A stretch of 12,233 nt of DNA, taken from positions 1-12,233 of the forward strand of contig DJMI01000161.1 in assembly GCA_002435335.1 (NCBI GenBank). Direction: 5' to 3'. The position numbers and the translations under genes were made by a program. Positions 8,051 to 12,233 of the stretch are shown in pieces. The notes under the pieces are model-generated. The model was not told where the DNA came from. It saw only the letters and a program-made list of their open reading frames with translations, and searched no databases. Each line of letters begins with the position of its first letter. The stretch's first letter is position 1. This DNA comes from Nitrosomonas sp. UBA6494 (GTDB taxonomy: Bacteria; Pseudomonadota; Gammaproteobacteria; Burkholderiales; Nitrosomonadaceae).

Positions 8051-8143
8051 TCATAAATCATCAATCACAACGGTCATGTGCAAAACATCTTCCTCGGTAA
8101 GTACGACAGCTTTTTTGCACTCTGACCACGATATTCGAATCAT
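8051..8143 (-). CDS. Possible small protein or short transcript, unknown function
   Basis: This minus-strand ORF reads ATG at 8143 to TGA at 8051: 30 residues, beginning MIRISWSECKK and ending in VIDDL. I do not recognise it. Its stop lies 11 bp before the stem of the minus-oriented terminator, which is the main reason to list it. The open frame continues upstream of the ATG without a start codon and encodes a CKSCNH stretch, a CxxC pair that could belong to a small zinc-binding protein whose start is lost or non-standard. No Shine-Dalgarno sequence precedes the ATG, and the ATG falls within a predicted hairpin. An untranslated small RNA ending at the same terminator is equally possible. Confidence 0.3.
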   Translation of the reverse strand: MIRISWSECKKAVVLTEEDVLHMTVVIDDL

Positions 8144-8155
8144 CGATTTATCGTG
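8127..8155. repeat. Interrupted inverted repeat (hairpin or operator)
   Basis: Outer arms CACGATA (8127-8133) and TATCGTG (8149-8155) are perfect 7-bp inverses. Inside them TCGA (8135-8138) and TCGA (8143-8146) form a second 4-bp stem around the loop ATCA, separated from the outer stem by a small internal bulge. The structure lies over the start of the small minus-strand ORF. It could be an RNA hairpin in that transcript or a DNA-binding site. Confidence 0.5.
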
Positions 8156-8241
8156 ATTACATGATTTACATACTAATACTTACTGAGTAACTATGAAGAT
8201 GAAAACATTGAGGGAATATAGGCTTATTTGTCAGTTATGAC

Positions 8242-8257
8242 TGTGATTTTTCTCACA
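8242..8257. promoter_or_regulatory. CRP/FNR-superfamily binding site (perfect TGTGA-N6-TCACA)
   Basis: TGTGA (8242-8246) and TCACA (8253-8257) are separated by exactly six bases (TTTTTC). This is the E. coli CRP half-site pair and spacing with no mismatch. The centre is 65.5 bp before the ATG of the PAS-GGDEF-EAL gene and about 106 bp from the start of the small minus-strand ORF, so it could serve either direction. A weak CATGAT (8276-8281) could be a -10 element downstream. The actual regulator is unknown; a CRP-like protein is inferred from the motif only. Confidence 0.5.
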
Positions 8258-8314
8258 TCGTGCTGCATTTCGTGTCATGATTCCAAGCTGTCGTGATCTT
8301 TTGTTATTTTTTGC

Positions 8315-11300
8315 ATGAGCAACAGCGATCATATTCCTAGCCGACCATCGTTTTCCGATCCGGTCATTTCTTTTTCTACTGTTCTGAGCGAAAAACAGCT
8401 CAGTGAATTGTTCGATTCCACCAAAGATTTAATTCAAAGTATCTCATTGGACGGGCGACTTCTTTTTGTCAATCGTGCTTGGTGTGAGACATTGGGATAC
8501 TCGGAGCAGGAAGCTGAGGCGATCAACATTTTTCAAGTTATTCATTCTGATCATCACGCTGCTTGCCAGCAATTTTTGCAGCGTTTAATAGCCGGCGAGC
8601 CTATGGGATTGATCGAAATTCCATTTGTTACCAAGCATGGTGAGATCGTTGTTGTGGAAGGAAATGTAGCGCTTCATACTGTTAACGACAAACCTATTGC
8701 GACACGAGGTATTTTTCGCATTATTACCGATCGAAAAGCTGCAGAGGCAGAAATGCGTGCGCTCAAGGAAAATCTCGAGCAAGTTGTCGTGCAGCGTTCG
8801 GCTGAATTAACCAGAAGCGAAACGCGATTCCGTCATCTTGTCGCGAATATGCCGGGTGCGGTGTATGAATTTTGCATTGATGCTTCCGGTCATCGTTTTT
8901 GTTCTTTTGTCAGCGATGGTATTTTTGATCTGATTCAAGTCTCCGCTGCGGAATGCTTGGCGGATGTCGAAGTTTTTTTTCGACAAATTCCACCGCATGC
9001 AATTGATGCTATGGAAGCATCAATACGTGATGTCATGGCTAATCTTCAGCCGTGGTTGTATGAGTTTCCCATCAACACACCCACCGGCGAAAAATGGTTG
9101 CGCGGGAACGCGATGCCTCAGCTAGAAAGTGATGGCAGTGTCCGCTGGCATGGAGTGCTGGTGGATATCACATCGAATAAAGCAATGGAAGCCACTTTGC
9201 ATGCATTGAATCTTCGATTGAATTATTTGCTTTCATCATCACCTGCGATCATATACACCTGTCATGCCTCACCGCCATATGCGGCAACATTCATCAGTGC
9301 CAATATCGAGCGACTGCTTGGATATACCCCGCAAGAGTTTTTAGCAACTCCGGAATTCTGGTCGAAAAACATTCATCCGTATGATCGAGATAACATTTTG
9401 CAAAATCTTACGCCGCTTTTTACCACTGGAAAGCATGTGCATGAATACCGTTTCCGGCATAAGAATGGTGATTGGCGCTGGATTCGAGATGAATTGCTGC
9501 TGGTTCCCGGCAATGAGAATAGGCAACCGGAATTAATCGGTTATTTTATTGATATTACTGAAGACCATCAGAAAGATTTAGCATTGGAAGAGGCGCACAA
9601 CTTGCTTAAAACGATAGTCGATACCGTGCCGATGCGAATCTTCTGGAAGGATAAACAATCGCATTACTTGGGTTGCAATGCGCTGTTCGCGCAAGATGCC
9701 GGTATCACATCCGCTGAAGAAATTGCCGGTTATACGGATTACGATCTAAGTTGGACGCGTGAACAATCGGATCATTACCGCAGCGACGATCAGCAAGTAG
9801 TAGGTTCAGGCATAATCAAACTAAATTACGAAGAGCTGCTGACTAATGCAGCGGGTGAAACGATTTGGATAGAAACCTCGAAGGTGCCGCTACAGAGCGC
9901 AACCGATGAAATCATCGGCGTACTGGGAATTTATCAGGACATAACGCAACAAAAACACGCAGAAGATTCTATGCGCTTATCGGCCATGATTTTTCAGACC
10001 AGCAATGAAGCGATCATGATCACCGACGAACGCAACCGGATTTTACAGATCAATCCAGCGTTTACGCAGATGACAGGCTTTGAATTGCATGATGTGATCG
10101 GCAAAAAGCCGAGCATCTTCTATTCCGGCAAGCATGATAAAGGTTTTTACCAGAAAATGTGGCGTAGGATTCGAAATGAAGATGCATGGCAAGGTGAAAT
10201 TTGGGATTTGCGTAAAGACGGCACCATTCAAGCCAAGTGGCTTAATATCAGCGTCGTTCGGGATGATAAAAATCAAATTAAAAACTACATTTCACAATTT
10301 TCTGATATCACGGAGAAGAAACGCAAAGACAGCATTATTTTGACGCAAGCCAACTACGATCAATTAACCAATCTGCCCAATCGTAATTTATTTAAACAAC
10401 GATTGGAAACGGCGATCGAGCATTCTGATCAAATAAATTTACCTTTGTCATTATTATTGTTTGATTTGGATCATTTCAAGGATATCAATGATACATTAGG
10501 GCACGATAAGGGCGATGCATTATTGCGCGAAGTTGCGCTACGCATCGGTTCGTGTATCGATGCTAGCGGCACCGTTGCCCGTCTCGGCGGCGATGAATTT
10601 GCCATCATCGTTCCGGATTCTTCCGATGACTCCAGGATATCAACCTTGGCGCAGAAGATTATCCAGCAATTGAACAAGCCTTTCAATTTCGGGGAAAACG
10701 AGGTCGATTACTATATCTCGACCAGTATCGGCATCGCTCATTATCCGCTGCATGCTTCAAACATGGAGAGTTTGATGAAACATGCCGATCAAGCAATGTA
10801 TGCTGCCAAAATGGAGGGTCGGAACAGATTTTGTTATTTTACTCCCTCGATGCAGCAGGCAGCGCATGAAAAAATGTCGCTAACTCATGAATTACGCCGA
10901 GCACTCTCAAATCATGAGTTGTTTGTGGTATATCAACCCATTCTGGAATTGGCAACCGGTCGTGTTACTAAGGCAGAAGCATTGGTACGCTGGCAGCATC
11001 CGCAGCGCGGCATGATAAGTCCTGCAACATTCATTCCACTCGCGGAAGGCAGTGGATTGATTCTTGAAATTGGAAAATTAGTGTTCAAGGAATCGATTAC
11101 GCTGATTAATCGATGGTATCAGCTAACCGGTCAGCTCATTCAGATCAGTGTTAATTTGTCACCGGTTCAATTCCGCTACATGGATCACTGTCCCTGGTTG
11201 CCCGGCCTAAAACAAACCGGATTGCCTGGCCACTGCATCAATATTGAAATCACCGAAGGTGTGTTGTTAAAGGATTCACCCGTGGTACAAGAATTTTTGC

Positions 11301-11641
11301 TCGAACTTCGTAACAGCGGTATCGAAGTTGCTATCGACGATTTTGGTACAGGGTTCTCATCACTGTCTTATTTGAAGAAATTCGATATCGATTATCTAAA
11401 AATCGATCGTTCTTTCATCAATCAGTTGACCGAAGATGCAACGGATCGTGCATTGGTTGAAGCGATCATCGCCATGGCGAATAAATTGGACATCAGAACC
11501 ATTGCGGAAGGTGTTGAAACCAAAGAGCAACAAGATTTATTAGCTCGATTTGGGTGCGATTACATTCAGGGATTCTATTACTCGATACCGTTGCAGCAAT
11601 CGGCATTCGAACAATTATTGATTGAGCAGAGTAACAATTGA
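8315..11641 (+). CDS. Multi-PAS diguanylate cyclase/phosphodiesterase (GGDEF-EAL)
   Basis: This 1108-residue protein should make and/or degrade cyclic di-GMP. Domains in order: PAS-like segments at about 28-145, 168-290, 300-425, 428-548 and 556-672 (each of the first, third, fourth and fifth ends in an xITxxK/H-type linker), GGDEF (about 680-845) and EAL (about 855-1105). GGDEF is exact at 758-762 with DLDHFKDINDTLGH upstream. The residues before it read IDASGTVARL, so the RxxD product-inhibition site is absent. EAL catalytic residues look complete: Glu888 in EALVRW, Asn947, Glu978, Asp1008-Asp1009 in DDFGTGFSS, Lys1029, Glu1065 in EGVET and Gln1085. There is no signal peptide or membrane segment, so it is probably cytosolic. 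The start is ATG 8315, with an in-frame stop just upstream and no Shine-Dalgarno sequence. The ligands of the PAS domains cannot be told from sequence. The gene stands alone, convergent with the minus-strand genes at right. Confidence 0.95.
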   Translation: MSNSDHIPSRPSFSDPVISFSTVLSEKQLSELFDSTKDLIQSISLDGRLLFVNRAWCETLGYSEQEAEAINIFQVIHSDHHAACQQFLQRLIAGEPMGLIEIPFVTKHGEIVVVEGNVALHTVNDKPIATRGIFRIITDRKAAEAEMRALKENLEQVVVQRSAELTRSETRFRHLVANMPGAVYEFCIDASGHRFCSFVSDGIFDLIQVSAAECLADVEVFFRQIPPHAIDAMEASIRDVMANLQPWLYEFPINTPTGEKWLRGNAMPQLESDGSVRWHGVLVDITSNKAMEATLHALNLRLNYLLSSSPAIIYTCHASPPYAATFISANIERLLGYTPQEFLATPEFWSKNIHPYDRDNILQNLTPLFTTGKHVHEYRFRHKNGDWRWIRDELLLVPGNENRQPELIGYFIDITEDHQKDLALEEAHNLLKTIVDTVPMRIFWKDKQSHYLGCNALFAQDAGITSAEEIAGYTDYDLSWTREQSDHYRSDDQQVVGSGIIKLNYEELLTNAAGETIWIETSKVPLQSATDEIIGVLGIYQDITQQKHAEDSMRLSAMIFQTSNEAIMITDERNRILQINPAFTQMTGFELHDVIGKKPSIFYSGKHDKGFYQKMWRRIRNEDAWQGEIWDLRKDGTIQAKWLNISVVRDDKNQIKNYISQFSDITEKKRKDSIILTQANYDQLTNLPNRNLFKQRLETAIEHSDQINLPLSLLLFDLDHFKDINDTLGHDKGDALLREVALRIGSCIDASGTVARLGGDEFAIIVPDSSDDSRISTLAQKIIQQLNKPFNFGENEVDYYISTSIGIAHYPLHASNMESLMKHADQAMYAAKMEGRNRFCYFTPSMQQAAHEKMSLTHELRRALSNHELFVVYQPILELATGRVTKAEALVRWQHPQRGMISPATFIPLAEGSGLILEIGKLVFKESITLINRWYQLTGQLIQISVNLSPVQFRYMDHCPWLPGLKQTGLPGHCINIEITEGVLLKDSPVVQEFLLELRNSGIEVAIDDFGTGFSSLSYLKKFDIDYLKIDRSFINQLTEDATDRALVEAIIAMANKLDIRTIAEGVETKEQQDLLARFGCDYIQGFYYSIPLQQSAFEQLLIEQSNN

Positions 11642-11709
11642 CGTGCACAGACAAGCAGTATCCTTGATTGATACCGCAGTATCGTCATGGCGCACGCTCC
11701 AATAAGAAA

Positions 11710-11950
11710 CTAAGTCAGTTTTACTTGCTGTCGCCGGTGCCAGCGGTTCATCTGGCCAACGTTGCTCCTGGCGGTAATAGTGCTGCCAGGTTGCTGCGTA
11801 CGCTTCAAATTCGTTTCGCATCACGGTGAAATACTTGGAAAACCCCATGGTATCGCCTTTCAAGTAGTGATCGGCAATGGCATAGGAAGCGAAGAGCGCC
11901 GAGCGCAGCGCTTTGACGATACCTTGCGACGACAAGGGGTCGAAGCGCGA
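11710..11950 (-). pseudogene. Relic of a LodB/tryptophan-halogenase-like FAD-dependent oxidoreductase (C-terminal end only)
   Basis: Reading leftward from about 11950, one minus-strand frame gives FDPLSSQGIVKALRSAL, then a helix ending EAYAATWQHYYRQEQRWPDEP. This matches the C-terminal end of FAD-dependent proteins of the LodB/tryptophan-halogenase superfamily, where FDPLSSQG follows a GDAA-type FAD motif. That motif, and everything N-terminal to it, is missing here. After the Pro codon at 11746-11744 the expected tail continues in another frame as WHRRQQVKLT and stops at TAG 11712-11710, so a small indel broke the frame. The first frame instead runs on into the convergent gene. The relic starts about 27 bp after the urea-carboxylase-like stop, which suggests a deletion that removed its 5' part. 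Bases 11642-11709 contain nothing I can identify. The family call rests on remembered motifs and is moderately firm. Confidence 0.65.
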
Positions 11951-11976
11951 CGGGGTATTCACCCTACTGGTTACTT

Positions 11977-12233
11977 TCACTTCGCGACGACAATCAGCAA
12001 AATTTGTCCGGCGGCAACGGTGGCCCCCTGGCGGCAAAGTATCTGGTGCACCATGCCTTGTTTCGGTGCGGGTATCGAAATTTCCATTTTCATCGCTTCG
12101 ATGATCGCCAACACATCGTCCGTACCAACGGCTTGACCTTGTTCGACCGTTACGCGCCATACGGTGCCGGTGACGGGCGAAGTAATGGCGTGACTGCCTT
12201 CCGGTAAGTCCCATTCGCTTTGCTCAACGGTTT
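11977..12233 (-). CDS. Biotinyl (BCCP) domain at the C-terminus of a carboxylase, probably urea carboxylase (5' part outside window)
   Basis: The last 84 codons of a minus-strand gene enter from the right edge and stop at TGA 11979-11977. The fragment is a biotin carrier domain: an ITSPVTGTVWRVTVEQGQ beta-hammerhead, the biotinylation motif EAMKMEIS with the target Lys codon at 12090-12088, then the mirror half APKQGMVHQILCRQG and a short hydrophobic end. EAMKMEI together with the TGTVWRVTVE start is typical of bacterial urea carboxylase, which carboxylates urea to allophanate with ATP and bicarbonate. Carriers of pyruvate, propionyl or oxaloacetate enzymes usually read AMKMET or AMKMQN instead. 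The assignment remains provisional because the biotin carboxylase and carboxyltransferase domains are not visible. It ends just before the flavoprotein relic. Confidence 0.8.
   Translation of the reverse strand, partial: TVEQSEWDLPEGSHAITSPVTGTVWRVTVEQGQAVGTDDVLAIIEAMKMEISIPAPKQGMVHQILCRQGATVAAGQILLIVVAK

Larger units (their letters stand above)
8002..8314. other. Intergenic region with several unexplained signals
   Basis: This 313-bp gap between rlpA and the PAS-GGDEF-EAL gene holds no gene I recognise. From left to right it contains a minus-oriented terminator hairpin (8009-8039), a short minus-strand ORF (8051-8143), an interrupted hairpin (8127-8155) and a perfect CRP-type palindrome (8242-8257). 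The word TCGTG occurs at 8151, 8258, 8270 and 8291, and its inverse CACGA at 8127. The region is AT-rich relative to its neighbours. I see no tRNA, IS end or CRISPR repeat. Confidence 0.8.

Noticed and set aside
8076..8156. 26-codon plus-strand ORF in the rlpA downstream gap
   Set aside because: It has no ribosome-binding site, no recognisable features and low-complexity Ser/Thr content, and no plus-strand terminator follows it.
8232..8243. CAGT-N4-ACTG inverted repeat touching the CRP-type site
   Set aside because: Four-base arms occur often by chance, and it adds nothing beyond the 16-bp palindrome.
11658..11683. GTATC-GATAC-GTATC alternating inverted repeats after the GGDEF-EAL stop
   Set aside because: The arms are only 5 bp and no T-tract follows, so this is not enough for a terminator call.
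11762..12136. 124-residue plus-strand open frame
   Set aside because: It is antisense to the flavoprotein relic and the biotinyl domain and has no motif of its own.
11615..12214. 199-residue minus-strand open frame taken as one protein
   Set aside because: Its first ~83 residues are the wrong frame of the biotinyl domain and its last ~40 are out-of-frame sequence running into the convergent gene. Only the middle (about 11744-11950) resembles a real protein, so it is a chance join around a relic.
1..12233. Mobile elements, CRISPR arrays, tRNA/rRNA genes, prophage or toxin-antitoxin modules
   Set aside because: I looked through the window on both strands and saw no transposase, terminal repeats, spaced direct repeats, cloverleaf genes or phage proteins.

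Overview
The window looks like a chromosomal segment of a betaproteobacterium, most likely a Nitrosomonas-type ammonia oxidiser. This is inferred from the divergent gatCA / mreBCD-mrdA-rodA-rlpA arrangement, the moderate GC content, the protein sequences and a urea carboxylase-like end on the right. No species assignment is possible from sequence alone. Most of the window is housekeeping.

Left (1-1321, minus strand): gatC and a 3'-truncated gatA, two subunits of the tRNA-dependent amidotransferase that makes Gln-tRNA and/or Asn-tRNA. A 132-bp gap separates them from the divergent elongation cluster.

Centre (1454-8001, plus strand): a compact cell-elongation operon. MreB (actin-like filament), MreC and MreD (membrane scaffold), PBP2 (transpeptidase) and RodA (SEDS glycosyltransferase) form the elongasome that builds the lateral wall. 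RlpA, a lipoprotein lytic transglycosylase with a SPOR domain, closes the run. Gene ends overlap or are a few bases apart from mreC to rlpA. The catalytic residues I could locate are intact in PBP2, RodA and RlpA.

Intergenic 8002-8314 is the least explained stretch. It has a strong hairpin whose U-tract faces the minus strand, although no recognised minus-strand gene precedes it. It also has a possible 30-codon minus-strand ORF, a second hairpin over that ORF's start, a perfect CRP-type palindrome and a cluster of TCGTG words.

Right (8315-11641, plus strand): a 1108-residue soluble protein with five PAS-like domains, then GGDEF and EAL. Both catalytic motifs are intact and the product-inhibition site is absent.

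Far right (11710-12233, minus strand): the C-terminal biotinyl domain of a carboxylase, best matched to urea carboxylase. Just downstream of it is the decayed C-terminal end of a LodB/tryptophan-halogenase-like flavoprotein that has lost its 5' part and carries a frameshift.

I found no clear new multi-gene system. The strongest leads are the hidden minus-strand transcription unit, the CRP-type site before the c-di-GMP gene and the flavoprotein relic.
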